Shown here: positions 42,245 to 52,488 of the stretch, piece by piece
Numbering within the stretch: the stretch's first letter is position 1
How the letters are laid out: every line of letters begins with the position of its first letter
Assembly: GCF_001590685.1 (NCBI RefSeq)
Contig: NZ_CP014616.1
Coordinates: 1,115,001-1,179,000 of the forward strand
Length of the DNA: 64,000 nt
From: Sporosarcina psychrophila
GTDB taxonomy: Bacteria > Bacillota > Bacilli > Bacillales_A > Planococcaceae
Direction: 5' to 3'
Notes under the pieces: model-generated
Databases searched by the model: none
What the model saw: only the letters and a program-made list of their open reading frames with translations
What the model was told of the DNA's origin: nothing
Program-made: the position numbers and the translations under genes

Positions 42245-42252
42245 ATTTGTCC

Positions 42253-42277
42253 GTTTGAGTTGAGTACATTTGGGAAT
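42253..42277 (+). promoter_or_regulatory. SigB promoter of katE
   Basis: GTTTGA (42253-42258), 13-bp spacer, GGGAAT (42272-42277): good match to the general-stress sigma factor consensus, 42 bp before the start. B. subtilis katE is SigB-dependent. Confidence 0.75.
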
Positions 42278-42318
42278 AGAGTAGTAGACTACTAAAATTC
42301 CGAATGGAGGAAACGACA

Positions 42319-44358
42319 TTGGACAACAAACATAATGATGAAAAGAATAGGCAGTTAGAGACGTACCGTTCACATGATGCGGGTAAAAAGATGACGACGA
42401 ACCAAGGACTTAACGTGTCAGAGGACGAACATTCCTTGAAAGCAGGATTGCGTGGTCCGACATTGATGGAGGACTTCCATTTCCGTGAGAAGATGACCCA
42501 TTTTGACCATGAACGGATTCCTGAAAGAGTCGTTCACGCTAGAGGCTACGCGGCACACGGTGAATTCGAATTATTTGAATCGATGAAAGACTATACGAAA
42601 GCGGCATTCCTGCAGGAACCCGGTTCGAAAACACCGGTATTCACACGGATTTCCACCGTAGCCGGCAGCAAGGGATCGGCAGAAACAGTACGCGATGTAC
42701 GCGGATTTGCGGTGAAATTCTATACCGAAGAAGGAAACTATGATTTAGTGGGTAATAATATGCCAGTTTTCTTCATCCAGGATGCCATCAAATTCCCGGA
42801 TCTTATCCATGCCGTAAAACCTGAACCGCATAAGGAAATGCCGCAGGCGGCTTCTGCACATGATACTTTTTGGGATTTCGTTGTAAGTAACCAGGAGTCT
42901 GCGCATATGATCATGTGGCATATGTCCGATCGCGCGATTCCTCGGAGTTTCAGGATGATGGAAGGATTCGGGGTTCATACATACCGTTTGGTGAACGCTG
43001 AAGGGAAAGCGCATTTTGTGAAATTCCATTGGAAACCGAAACTCGGCGTTCACTCCCTCGTTTGGGATGAAGCGCAGAAAATCGCCGGGAAAGATCCTGA
43101 TTTTCATCGCCGGGACCTTTGGGAGTCCATTGAAAAAGGGGACTTCGTCGAATTTGAATTCGGCGTCCAATTGATTGAGGAAAAAGATGAATTCATGTTT
43201 GATTTTGATATCCTGGATCCGACCAAGCTATGGCCGGAAGAGAAAGTACCCGTCAAAATCATTGGGAAAATGACGTTGAACCGCAATGTCGATAATGTAT
43301 TTGCGGAAACGGAACAAGTCGCATTCCATCCGGGAAGTGTTGTTCCCGGGATTGATTTCTCAAATGATCCATTGCTGCAAGGTCGCTTGTTTTCATATAC
43401 GGATACGCAACTCATTCGCCTTGGCGGACCGAACTTCCATGAGTTGCCGATTAACCGTCCAGTGTGTCCAATCCATAACAATCAGCGTGATGGCTATGGC
43501 AGACAGGCAATCAATGTGGGGCAGGTCAGCTATCATAAAAATTCATTGGCAAACAATACACCGACAACATCTACCGAAGAAGAAGGCGGTTTCGTCCACT
43601 ATCAGGAGAAAGTGGAAGGACGCAAAATTCAAGCACGCAGTAATTCTTTCAGTGACCATTTCTCGCAAGCACGTCTTTTCTGGAACAGTATGACATTGCC
43701 CGAGAAAAAGCATATTGTCGATGCGTTCAGTTTTGAAGTCGGTAAAGTGAAAGATAAGAATGTCAAACAGCAAGTCGTGGATATGTTTGTCAATGTCGAT
43801 AAAGGCTTGGCAACCGCTATTGCTGAAGCGGTGGGGGTCAATCATCCCGAGGGCAAGGAATCGGACGTGACCGAATCGTCACCAGCCCTTAGTCAGGAAT
43901 TAACGGTGAAATCGCCGGCTACACGAAAAATCGCCATTCTCATTGGTGAAAAATTCAATGGCGGCGAAGTGGAAGCGGTTGTCAAAGCCTGCGTAGACGC
44001 AGGAATGACTGTGGATATCATCGGCGAGAAGTTCGGTTTCGTTTATGGTGAAGATAAACTGGCAGTCGAAGTGACGGAAACATTCCTCACTATCCATTCC
44101 GTATTGTATGATGGGCTATACGTCGTCGGAGGCGAGGCGGATAATCCAAGGAAACTTAAGAAAGATATCGTCAATTTTATCAACGAAGCTTTTCAACACT
44201 ATAAACCAATCGGTATCGCCACAACCGGCAAGCCTTTCTTCGAGGCTTCAGATGCAGAAGAAGGTCCAGGCATCGTACTGTCTGACGTAGCAGATTTCAA
44301 CAGCGAGTTTATCGCCGCGGTCGCTGAGCACAGGCATTGGGAACGTAAAATCTTTTGA
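42319..44358 (+). CDS. katE: Large-subunit (clade 2) catalase KatE
   Basis: A 679-aa heme catalase. Catalase core: RVVHARGYAAHGEFELFESM with the distal His, FTRISTVAGSKGSAETVRD, NNMPVFFIQDAIKFPDLIH with the distal Asn, FSYTDTQLIRLGGPNFHELP with the proximal Tyr region. C-terminal DJ-1/PfpI-like domain from about residue 525 (RKIAILIGEKFNGGEVEAVV). TTG 42319 is 8 bp after GGAGG; ATG 42304 overlaps that SD. SigB-type promoter; own terminator. Confidence 0.96.
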   Translation: MDNKHNDEKNRQLETYRSHDAGKKMTTNQGLNVSEDEHSLKAGLRGPTLMEDFHFREKMTHFDHERIPERVVHARGYAAHGEFELFESMKDYTKAAFLQEPGSKTPVFTRISTVAGSKGSAETVRDVRGFAVKFYTEEGNYDLVGNNMPVFFIQDAIKFPDLIHAVKPEPHKEMPQAASAHDTFWDFVVSNQESAHMIMWHMSDRAIPRSFRMMEGFGVHTYRLVNAEGKAHFVKFHWKPKLGVHSLVWDEAQKIAGKDPDFHRRDLWESIEKGDFVEFEFGVQLIEEKDEFMFDFDILDPTKLWPEEKVPVKIIGKMTLNRNVDNVFAETEQVAFHPGSVVPGIDFSNDPLLQGRLFSYTDTQLIRLGGPNFHELPINRPVCPIHNNQRDGYGRQAINVGQVSYHKNSLANNTPTTSTEEEGGFVHYQEKVEGRKIQARSNSFSDHFSQARLFWNSMTLPEKKHIVDAFSFEVGKVKDKNVKQQVVDMFVNVDKGLATAIAEAVGVNHPEGKESDVTESSPALSQELTVKSPATRKIAILIGEKFNGGEVEAVVKACVDAGMTVDIIGEKFGFVYGEDKLAVEVTETFLTIHSVLYDGLYVVGGEADNPRKLKKDIVNFINEAFQHYKPIGIATTGKPFFEASDAEEGPGIVLSDVADFNSEFIAAVAEHRHWERKIF

Positions 44359-44372
44359 TGGATTGAAAGTGA

Positions 44373-44403
44373 AGCGGTCGTCACTTAGGTGGCGGCTGTT
44401 TTC
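44373..44403 (+). terminator. Terminator of katE
   Basis: GTCGTCAC - TTAG - GTGGCGGC, 8 bp with G-U pairs plus outer pairs, then TGTTTTC. Confidence 0.7.
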
Positions 44404-44470
44404 ATTTGGTTGCAGAACTGGTAACATAAGAATGTTATAACTAATGAACTAGTAAAAGGATGACGGATAC

Positions 44471-45211
44471 ATGAAACAAAACAAAAAGAATACTAGCACC
44501 TTACTGAAAAAACCAGCAGGCATTGTGAGTATCGGTGTCGTCTTACTCGCGTTGATTGTGTACAATATTTTCTTTCCTGAACAAGAAGCAGAACCGAGCC
44601 GAGCCGGTTTAATCCCGGTGGAGCTTGTGAAAACGATTGACGGCGATACGGTAAAAATTATGTATGAAGGTAAAGAACAGAATGTCCGGTATTTACTAAT
44701 TGATACACCGGAAACGAATCATCCACGTCTCGGAAAGCAGCCGTTTGGCGAGAAAGCAAAAGAGCGTAATCGTGAGTTGATGAACAGCGGGAAATTAGAA
44801 ATCGAATTCGATGTCGGTGGGAAAACAGATAAATATGATAGATTGCTTGCTTATATTTATATTGATGGTGTGAGTGTTCAGGAAAAACTGTTGGAAGAAG
44901 GGCTAGCCCGCGTGGGGTACGTTTATCCGCCAAATACACGACATCTAGACGCTTTTAAGAAAGCAGAAGAGAAGGCCAAAAAAGCGGGAATTGGCATCTG
45001 GACGCTTGAAGATTATGCGACTGATCGCGGATTTGACAGCGAAACGTATGTAGAAAAGAAACCTGAAACACAACCAGTATCCGGTGCTAAAGAAGCGTTT
45101 AAAAACTGTACGGAACTACGTCAGAAGTATCCGAATGGCGTGAAAAAAGGGCATCCTGCTTACTCAGAAAAAATGGATGGCAATAAAGATGGTAATGCGT
45201 GCGAGCGTTAA
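44471..45211 (+). CDS. Thermonuclease family protein with Excalibur domain
   Basis: A 246-aa secreted or membrane-anchored nuclease (staphylococcal nuclease fold). N-terminal hydrophobic segment (about 17-34); SNase domain with KTIDGDTVKIMYEGKEQNVRYL, LLIDTPETNHP, GEKAKERNRELMNSG, KYDRLLAYIYIDG and EEGLARVGYVYPP; C-terminal calcium-binding Excalibur motif (NCTELRQKYPNGVKKGHPAY to DGNKDGNACER). Similar to B. subtilis YncB. A decayed second copy lies at 50935-51120. Confidence 0.92.
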   Translation: MKQNKKNTSTLLKKPAGIVSIGVVLLALIVYNIFFPEQEAEPSRAGLIPVELVKTIDGDTVKIMYEGKEQNVRYLLIDTPETNHPRLGKQPFGEKAKERNRELMNSGKLEIEFDVGGKTDKYDRLLAYIYIDGVSVQEKLLEEGLARVGYVYPPNTRHLDAFKKAEEKAKKAGIGIWTLEDYATDRGFDSETYVEKKPETQPVSGAKEAFKNCTELRQKYPNGVKKGHPAYSEKMDGNKDGNACER

Positions 45212-45295
45212 TATTCGATGGAAAAGATAGAACTATACTTAACTTCTCGTTTTTTGTAAACGGGGAAAGATGATAGGCACAGCATATAAAACAAA

Positions 45296-45334
45296 AACAT
45301 CCTTAAATCAGTTATCGATTTAAGGATGTTTTTA
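45296..45334 (+). terminator. Terminator of the thermonuclease gene
   Basis: AAACATCCTTAAATC / GATTTAAGGATGTTT, 15-bp arms, then TTAATT. Confidence 0.85.
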
Positions 45335-45541
45335 ATTGTGTAACCAATTATCACAAATGAATACTTAAATATGTGATTAAAAAAATTCATCTACTTTTTT
45401 GTGAAAGGGTACCCGAGTTTAGCTGAGCTTTTCTTCCGTACGTAACATTGGTGTCACAATGAGATTGTATAGTACTAGCAAGAGGTACCTAATACTTTGA
45501 AACAATAGCTAGTACTAATGTGCAAGAAAGGCAGTGGAGAA

Positions 45542-46378
45542 TTGAAAAGAGTAGTTCTTGGCAGTATAAAATTCTTGATTATAGTAAGCATAGTAGTAGC
45601 AGGAATAGTTGTATACTCACTTAAAATAGAGCCAAAACGTCTGATCACAAAGGAATATGAACTTAAGTTCTCGTCGGGAGGTGAGAATTCTATAAGGGTA
45701 GTACAGTTTTCAGATGTCCATTTAGGTCCGAATTATTCGCTAGAGCAGCTGGAGAGACTTGTAGACCGAATTAATAAACTCAAACCTGACCTAATCGCTT
45801 TTACAGGCGATCTCATAGATGTAGCATCCGAGTTCGAGGGGCGATCAGAGATAAGTGGAATACTTGATAAGCTAAGTAGTAGATATGGAAAGTACGCCAT
45901 TTGGGGGAACCATGACTATGGAGGTGGCGGCGTCAGGTTTTACGAAAAGATTATGATAGAATCAGGATTTAAGCTACTTACAAATCAGAATAGCAAAATA
46001 GAACTTGAAAGTGGAAAAGTATTAACTATAATAGGGGTGGATGATGCCATGCTTGGAAACCCCGATGTTCAAAAGGCGTATTCAGGTGTTGACGATCAGG
46101 GGGCTAAGCTTCTTCTGTTGCATCAACCGGACCTTGTGGACGAAATAGGGTATGATAATTTTGATTTGGCACTGGCAGGACACAGTCACGGAGGGCAGGT
46201 CATTGTTCCGACGCTTGGTCCCGTGGTGACACCTCCTCTTGCAAAGAAATATAGAAAAGGAATGTATCAACTAGGAATTCATACTCATCTTTATGTGAAT
46301 AGCGGAATCGGCACTACGAGGATACCTATTCGATTTTGGAGCCCTCCTGAGATATCCGTGTTTGACATAGCTATATAA
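45542..46378 (+). CDS. Metallophosphoesterase (YkuE/YpbG-like)
   Basis: A 278-aa membrane-anchored calcineurin-type phosphoesterase. One N-terminal helix (about 7-25), then metal ligands in VVQFSDVHLGPN, AFTGDLIDV, IWGNHDYGGGG and ALAGHSHGGQV: the full DxH-GD-GNHD-GHxH set. Substrate unknown. Start uncertain: TTG 45542 gives MKRVVLGSIKF but its SD is only 2 bp away; ATG 45518 has none. Part of the AT-rich block 45.2-50.9 kb. Confidence 0.88.
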   Translation: MKRVVLGSIKFLIIVSIVVAGIVVYSLKIEPKRLITKEYELKFSSGGENSIRVVQFSDVHLGPNYSLEQLERLVDRINKLKPDLIAFTGDLIDVASEFEGRSEISGILDKLSSRYGKYAIWGNHDYGGGGVRFYEKIMIESGFKLLTNQNSKIELESGKVLTIIGVDDAMLGNPDVQKAYSGVDDQGAKLLLLHQPDLVDEIGYDNFDLALAGHSHGGQVIVPTLGPVVTPPLAKKYRKGMYQLGIHTHLYVNSGIGTTRIPIRFWSPPEISVFDIAI

Positions 46379-46508
46379 AATTTTTTTTAGATTGTTTTTG
46401 TACTTTTGAAGGCTTCTCCTGAGTTGACCAAACTTTTGTGATGCCTTTTTTGTTTTTCTTTTGTAATAATATGGTTTTGGTCAAAGTTTCTAACTCAAGG
46501 GGGAAAAA

Positions 46509-47156
46509 ATGAATATTCTAATCGCAGATGATGAACCGCAAATGGTTAAGATACTGTCAGCATATTTCAAAGAGGAAGGCTTCAATGTCCTGGGAGCTAG
46601 GGATGGACAGGAAGCATTGAATATAGCTGAATCAACCAAGATTGACTTAGCCGTTTTAGATTGGATGATGCCAAAAATTGGTGGAATAGAAGTATGTAAA
46701 TATATAAAGGGAAATAGTCAAACCAAAGTTCTGATATTAACAGCTAAAGGTCAACATGAAGATGAAATAAAGGCCTTAAATGGAGGGGCTGATGAATATA
46801 TTAAGAAGCCATTTGATCCACGAATCGTAATATTAAGAGCTAAAAAGCTCCTGAACATTGGTGAGGAAATTAAATTCAGAGGTATTAGGATAAAGGAGAA
46901 TGAAAAAAAAGCATATAAGAGCAATGAACCCTTACAACTTACCAAGATTGAATATGATTTATTACTGTTCTTCATTAATAATAGGGGTGTTATTTTATCG
47001 AGGGATAGGCTTATTGATATAGTTTGGGGTATGGATTATGAAGGGGATCATCGAACAGTAGATACTCACATCCGAAGATTAAGAACTAAAATAGGGGATG
47101 ACCTTATCAAAACCTATAGAGGCATTGGGTACTGCCTGGAGGTGAAGGAAGATTAA
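46509..47156 (+). CDS. OmpR/PhoB family response regulator
   Basis: A 215-aa two-component regulator: receiver domain with ADDEPQM, phospho-acceptor Asp51 in AVLDWMMPK, LTAKGQ and KPFDPR; C-terminal winged helix with LTKIEYDLLLFF, LIDIVWGMDYEGDHRTVDTH and RLRTKIG. Strong SD AAGGGGGAAAAA. Its TAA overlaps the probable ATT start of the kinase gene, so the pair is translationally coupled. Likely controls the lipoprotein gene downstream (inference). Confidence 0.94.
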   Translation: MNILIADDEPQMVKILSAYFKEEGFNVLGARDGQEALNIAESTKIDLAVLDWMMPKIGGIEVCKYIKGNSQTKVLILTAKGQHEDEIKALNGGADEYIKKPFDPRIVILRAKKLLNIGEEIKFRGIRIKENEKKAYKSNEPLQLTKIEYDLLLFFINNRGVILSRDRLIDIVWGMDYEGDHRTVDTHIRRLRTKIGDDLIKTYRGIGYCLEVKED

Positions 47157-48519
47157 AATCGGAAGCAAGTTTTCAGTTGGCATATCATCCATTGTAATTT
47201 GCACGTTTATTTTTTCAATACTCATAAATATATTCCTGGTAGACAGATATTACATTTATGAGCAAAGAAAGGTTTTAGACAAGGTAGCTAACGAGATAAT
47301 CAGTGTACCTGAAAGTGGTTTCTTAAACGAATTGAAACAGATAGAAGAAGAGTACGCCGTAACTATTGTTCATTCAGAGATTAGTGGAAGTTTGAATCAA
47401 CTTAATGAAAAAATAAAATTAGAATTTGAAATGAAAAAAATAAAGTTAAATAAATTTTGGATTACTGAAAGTACGTTAACTACTTTGCAGGAGAAAAGCG
47501 TCAATAAGATATACGATCAAGGTGTAAGCAAATATAAAGTTTTAACTAAATTTATAAAAATTGATAATACGATTATCGCCATAGGATTACCATTACCACA
47601 TATGGAAGAAGCAATCATAATCATAAATAGATTTAATCTATTTTTGATGACCATTTCAGTCATATTAATTGTTTTCTTAGTAGTAATCATATCTAAAAAA
47701 ATTACAAGGCCTTTAGAATCCTTGAAAAGTTTGTCTCAAGATATAGCTAATTTAAAGTTCAGGAAAGAAGAGATTACAACCAATGATGAGGTAGGAGAAC
47801 TTGCGAAAAGTATAAACAGTATGAGTGGAAAATTAGAGAAAGCCCATAATGAAATCAACGGCCAAAATAAGCGATTGAAAGAATTAATGTCAGATGTGTC
47901 CCATGAACTAAAAACGCCACTATCAATAATGAAAGTGTATGAACAGGGGATAGTGGACGGTTTGGATGACGGAACATTTAGAGATGTAATTGAAGAACAG
48001 ATTGAGAAAATGGATGTATTAATCGAGAAGCTTCTGTTTTGGACAGAGTTAGAAAATAGTTCATTAAACAAATCTACTTTTGATTTAGGTAAAAGGGTTA
48101 TAGACATGACGGGAAAATACATGCTGATACTACAGGAAAACTGTATTGATTTTTCATTAAATGTAGATGCGGACAAGGAATATTTTATCAATGCAGAAAA
48201 AGAAGCAATAGATGTTGTACTCGATAATTTAATTACTAATGCTATTAAATATTCCGATGATAAGCGTATTGAAATTACATTAACTATAGACACTAATATC
48301 GTCAAGCTTACGATTGCTAACGGGGTTGGCGCAATTGACGAAAATGATTTAGAACATATATGGAGACCTTTTTATGTATTAGAAAAATCAAGAAGTAAGG
48401 AGCTTTCAGGTACAGGTTTGGGCTTACCTATTATCAAGACCATTTTGGATAATCACAAGTTGGATTTTGGGTTTGAATTAAAAAATAATAAGTTAGCTTT
48501 TTTTGTAACATTCGCGTAA
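47152..48519 (+). CDS. Sensor histidine kinase with probable ATT start
   Basis: A 455-aa membrane kinase. TM1 (about 7-28), extracytoplasmic sensor (about 29-160), TM2 (about 161-182), HAMP, DHp with phospho-acceptor His251 in SDVSHELKTPLS, and HATPase (NLITNAIKYSDD, GVGAIDENDLEHIWRPFY, GTGLGLPIIKTIL). A TTG start at 47332 would cut off TM1 and part of the sensor. ATT 47152 gives MKIGSKFSVGISSIVICTF and lies 9 bp after GGAGG (47138-47142); the codon overlaps the regulator stop (ATTAA). Confidence 0.88.
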   Translation: MKIGSKFSVGISSIVICTFIFSILINIFLVDRYYIYEQRKVLDKVANEIISVPESGFLNELKQIEEEYAVTIVHSEISGSLNQLNEKIKLEFEMKKIKLNKFWITESTLTTLQEKSVNKIYDQGVSKYKVLTKFIKIDNTIIAIGLPLPHMEEAIIIINRFNLFLMTISVILIVFLVVIISKKITRPLESLKSLSQDIANLKFRKEEITTNDEVGELAKSINSMSGKLEKAHNEINGQNKRLKELMSDVSHELKTPLSIMKVYEQGIVDGLDDGTFRDVIEEQIEKMDVLIEKLLFWTELENSSLNKSTFDLGKRVIDMTGKYMLILQENCIDFSLNVDADKEYFINAEKEAIDVVLDNLITNAIKYSDDKRIEITLTIDTNIVKLTIANGVGAIDENDLEHIWRPFYVLEKSRSKELSGTGLGLPIIKTILDNHKLDFGFELKNNKLAFFVTFA

Positions 48520-48555
48520 CACACCCCGGTTACTCTAGTTATGGAGGTGTGATAC

Positions 48556-50861
48556 ATGAAAAAAATTCTATCAATCATGTTAATTGCTGCAATTGTAACA
48601 AGTGTTCTAGTAGGGTGTGTGAACGACAAAAAGATACCAATCAAAGAGGTTAATTCAGGAAAAGATAATGTGGATTTTAACTTTAGTGTGGATCCAGAGA
48701 CCCTTGCGTTTGAGGTGGAGTCCAATGGAATTACTGAAAGAGCATCGGAACCACTGGAGAAAATGAAAGTTTCAAATTTAAAAGACAGTGGAGATACTAT
48801 AACTTGGACCTATTTAGAAAAGGCAATTGATGTTGAAATAGAAAAAAAGATAAGTATGTAGATGTAACCATAAAATCCAACAAAGATGAAGACAACATGT
48901 TTGCATGGCCAAAAGTGAAAGGTGATGGATATATGCTCCCATTAAATCAAGGGAAGCATATTCCAAGCAATGATCCAGTCTGGAAAGATTATTTAAGTGA
49001 AGAAAAAATGAAGGTGATTGAGGCTTTCTCTATGCAGTTTTTTGCAGTTGATAAAAGTGCGTATTCGCTAGTCTATATAATTAAAAATCCTTATAATAGT
49101 GAAGTTGTTTTTAATACAGAAAATGATATTGAGTTTACTTTTAATCATGAGTTTCCAGCGATTAATAAAGTGAAGGAATATGGTTTTAGAATATATGTAA
49201 CGGAAAAAAATCCAGCAGATGTTGCAAAGACCTATAAAAAGTATTTGGTTGAACAGGGTGACTTCAAAAGCTTGGCGGATAAGGCTAAAGAAAATAGTGA
49301 AATTGAAAAGCTTTACGGTGCACCCCATGCTTATTTTTGGGACAGAACTGTTATTTCAGAGGAAAATATAAAATGGGCAAAACTGAGAGACAGTTTCCCC
49401 GAAAAACTGAGATTATGGATTCAGGAGTTATTAACTACTAAAGTTGAAGATGGATCAGATCTTTCATCGGCCTTTGATGATTTAAATAACTTAGATTATG
49501 TAGACAAATACACTAAAAATAGAATAGTAAAAGGCTTAAGTGCCGTAATGCAACTAAAAGAATTCTATAATCCGGAAATATTTACTGAAACAGATAAAGA
49601 AACTCAGGGGCTATTAAACAGGAAAATAGAAAATTTAAATCCTGTTGAATTAATTGACCTAAATAAGAGATTATTAAAAAGCGTACTTGGAAATGTAGTT
49701 GACCCAATAGAGAAGTGGGCAGATGCAAATACTGTAGATGTGATAAAGGATATGAAGGATTCAGGGTTAGAAAATATGTGGATTGGACTTGATGACTGGC
49801 AGGAAGGATTTATTAAACCAGAGTTAGTAAAAGAAGCAGAAGACCTTGGCTATTTAATTGGCACCTATGATTCGTATCATTCAATCCATGAACCCGGTAA
49901 AGAGAAGTGGGAAACTGCTAAGTTTAGGGATACTTCACTTTACGAGAATGCAACTGTAACCAATAAAGATGGAAACAAGATTGAAGGATTCCAAGGTGAA
50001 GGTAGAAAGTTGAATCCGACGCTTGCAATGCCTAGTGTAGAAGAAAGAATAACTTCGATTCTAGATACTGGTCTAGCATTTAACTCATGGTTTCTAGACA
50101 CCGATGGCACTGGGGAGATCTATGATGACTATTCGCCAGAACATATTACTACTGAAAAGGATGATATCCAGGCTAGAATTAAGAGAATGGAGTATCTGCA
50201 ACAAGAATGGGATATGGTAGTTGGAACTGAAGGCGGAAATGATTTTGCAAACAAAACGATTGCCTTTGCACATGGAATAGAAACGCCAGCATTTTCTTGG
50301 ATGGATGAGGATATGAAAACAAATAAAGAAAGTGAGTACTATGTAGGGAGATACTATTCGAGTAACGGCGGAGTTCCCGAACTGTTTTCTAAACAAATAC
50401 CTGTAAAGGATAAATACAAGAAGTTATTTTTGGATTCAAACTACACGATCCCATTGTATAAGTTGGTTTACAACGATTCAGTAATCACGACTTATTGGTG
50501 GGGATGGGGAACCTTAAAATTGGAAGATGAAATATCAAATAGGATGTTGTATGAGATACTTTATAATGTACCTCCTTTATATCATATAGATAAAAACGAG
50601 TGGAAAAAACATAAAGAAACAATCGTAAGACATTCTAAGGTATGGTCAAATTTTAGCAAAAAAGCAATAACAGAAGAAATGACGGATTTTAAAATCATAT
50701 CAGATGATAGATTAGTTCAAATGACTGAATATGGTGAAAAATTAAGTGTAGTAGCCAATTTTTCAGAAGATGAATTTAATTATCTAGGCGAGAAAATACC
50801 AGAAAAGTCATTATTAATTATTGATGGAAAGAGTAAAAGTATCTATACGCCGAAAAATTAG
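48556..50861 (+). pseudogene. Glycoside-hydrolase-like lipoprotein gene with one frameshift
   Basis: The frame from ATG 48556 (SD GGAGGTG; lipobox LVGCVND) stops at 48861 while the matching continuation DKYVDVTIKSNKDEDNMFAW is open in another frame from 48849 to 50861. The two join across a run of seven A (48842-48848); eight would restore one protein of about 768 aa. The large part (LGLDDWQEGF-like WIGLDDWQEGFIKPELVKEA, VVGTEGGNDFANKTIAFAHG) resembles GH-type lipoproteins, possibly GH101/GH129-like; not certain. Directly after the two-component genes. Confidence 0.75.
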
Positions 50862-50934
50862 ATGTTGCATTTAGCACATTTTAATTGCTTATTTTTAATG
50901 AGACTTAAAAATAAATCAGATGACTTTTGACATG

Positions 50935-51120
50935 GAGATATTTGTGATGAATATCCGTTATTTACTGATCGATACGCCTGAAACGAACACCACCTTCGAC
51001 TTGGGAAGCAGCCGTTCGGAGAGGAAGCGAAAGAACGTACTCATGAGCTATTCAACAGCGGATAGCGAGAACTATCCAAACGGCGTAAAGAAAAAGCATC
51101 CCGCCTATTCGGAAAAGGGG
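50935..51120 (+). pseudogene. Decayed thermonuclease copy
   Basis: Encodes NIRYLLIDTPETN, then after a frameshift GKQPFGEEAKERTHELFNSG, then after an internal deletion ENYPNGVKKKHPAYSEKG. All three match the intact nuclease at 44471 in order; the middle of the SNase domain and the end are missing. Confidence 0.85.
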
Positions 51121-51198
51121 TGGCTTTACGTGTGAACGTTGATGTTATTGAGGATTCCCATTGAACCCCGAATTGTGTTAGAATCCGTTACTCAAAAT

Positions 51199-51248
51199 GA
51201 AAGAGATGAGAATGACAGCAATAATGCTGTCATTCTCATCTCTTTCTA
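51199..51248 (+). terminator. Very long perfect hairpin
   Basis: 22-bp arms GAAAGAGATGAGAATGACAG-CA / TG-CTGTCATTCTCATCTCTTTC around ATAA. T-rich end, so a terminator; unusually long and perfect. Confidence 0.75.
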
Positions 51249-51250
51249 AT

Positions 51251-51279
51251 TAAAAGGTGGTTGACCAAACTACCCTTTT
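51251..51279 (-). terminator. Terminator of the ABC operon
   Basis: AAAAGGTGGTTGACC / AACTACCCTTTT stem with mismatches, ending in T-rich sequence on the - strand. Confidence 0.6.
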
Positions 51280-51285
51280 ATTTTT

Positions 51286-52473
51286 TTATTGAACATTCTC
51301 GATACCATGAAAGTAAAGACGATAATTCTTTTGAACTTCTTCTTGGTTTTTCACTTTCAACTTACCTTCATATAGGGATTCCCCTGTTATTAAATCGCCT
51401 ATAAAAATGGTATGCCCGTTAGTTGTTGCATGAATAATATAGAATTTTCCATTCATTACCTTAATGTAAGGTGCCTCCTCATCATCCTTATTATCTACTA
51501 AATCAAATGATAGTTTTTTGCCCCATTTGTCGCTTTCAATGTCATACAAATTGACTTCTATACCATTAGATGTCTGTGAAGGAATAAAGAGTGTAGAATT
51601 AGAGATAGCGGATGAACCACCTAAAGAACCAAGTTTTTCATCAGAAGCAACAACTTTTTTAGATTGATTAGTTTCTATATCGTAAACGATGAATTCATTC
51701 GCGACTAATTTCGGTTCACCGTCTCTATAGATTTTTTCATCTTCAAAAGCCTCAATTTTAACTAGAAGGTATTTTTGCCGCTGAATAGAATAATTATCAT
51801 TTATGATTCTTAAATCAGAATAACCATTCTCTACCGTCGGAGTAGAAGCAATCGTGTCATCACTTAAAAGCTTTTGCTCTTTCATATCAAATGTATAGAC
51901 TCGTAATTCATCTCTAACACTACCACCTATACGAGAAGCACGTGTAATGACCTTTAATTCACTATCTATTACTTGAACTTCCTCAACTTGCATCCAACCG
52001 TAATTTTCTTTTTCGGATACATCCAACTGGATTGACGTAATTTCGTCCGTTTTTTTAGTTAACACTTCAATATCAAAGCTAAAATCATTCATATGGGCAT
52101 ATGCTACAAAATTTTCGTCTTCAAAAAAAAGATGCGGACTTAAATCCTTACTTCGCATAAAACTCCTATGCTTTTCTACCAATTCTTCAAGATCAATCGG
52201 AATACCTGTTCTTGATATTTTTTGTGAAAAAGATAAATTAGTTGGATTGAATGTTTCTTCACTTGTAATTTGTAAAGGTTGAAACTGGTAGGGAAGATCT
52301 CCTAAATAATCACCGTATAACACTATATTTTTCAACTCATCCTCATTGCCATTTACTTTTTCAAATTCAATTTTTAAATGCTCATTTGTAGCTAAACTTG
52401 ATTGTATATAAAAAGTTCCAATCACAATTAACGTAGCCAAACAAATCGAAATGATTTTCCAATAGCGTTTCAC
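51286..52473 (-). CDS. Membrane-anchored protein of an ABC operon, function unknown
   Basis: A 395-aa protein with one N-terminal helix (about 7-25) and a large extracytoplasmic beta-rich domain with repeated strands (VVASDEKLGSLGGSSAISNS, LYDIESDKWGKKLSFD), possibly propeller-like. No family recognised. GTG start 9 bp after GGAGG. Last gene of the GntR-ATPase-permease operon; 15 bp after the permease. Confidence 0.75.
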   Translation of the reverse strand: MKRYWKIISICLATLIVIGTFYIQSSLATNEHLKIEFEKVNGNEDELKNIVLYGDYLGDLPYQFQPLQITSEETFNPTNLSFSQKISRTGIPIDLEELVEKHRSFMRSKDLSPHLFFEDENFVAYAHMNDFSFDIEVLTKKTDEITSIQLDVSEKENYGWMQVEEVQVIDSELKVITRASRIGGSVRDELRVYTFDMKEQKLLSDDTIASTPTVENGYSDLRIINDNYSIQRQKYLLVKIEAFEDEKIYRDGEPKLVANEFIVYDIETNQSKKVVASDEKLGSLGGSSAISNSTLFIPSQTSNGIEVNLYDIESDKWGKKLSFDLVDNKDDEEAPYIKVMNGKFYIIHATTNGHTIFIGDLITGESLYEGKLKVKNQEEVQKNYRLYFHGIENVQ

Positions 52474-52488
52474 TTATGTAACCTCCCA

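Noticed and set aside
47332-48519. Histidine kinase starting at TTG 47332
   Set aside because: This would remove the first membrane helix; the frame is open back to an ATT with a strong SD coupled to the regulator stop.
50920-51135. 71-aa ORF as an intact gene
   Set aside because: It is a frame through a frameshifted, internally deleted copy of the nuclease gene.
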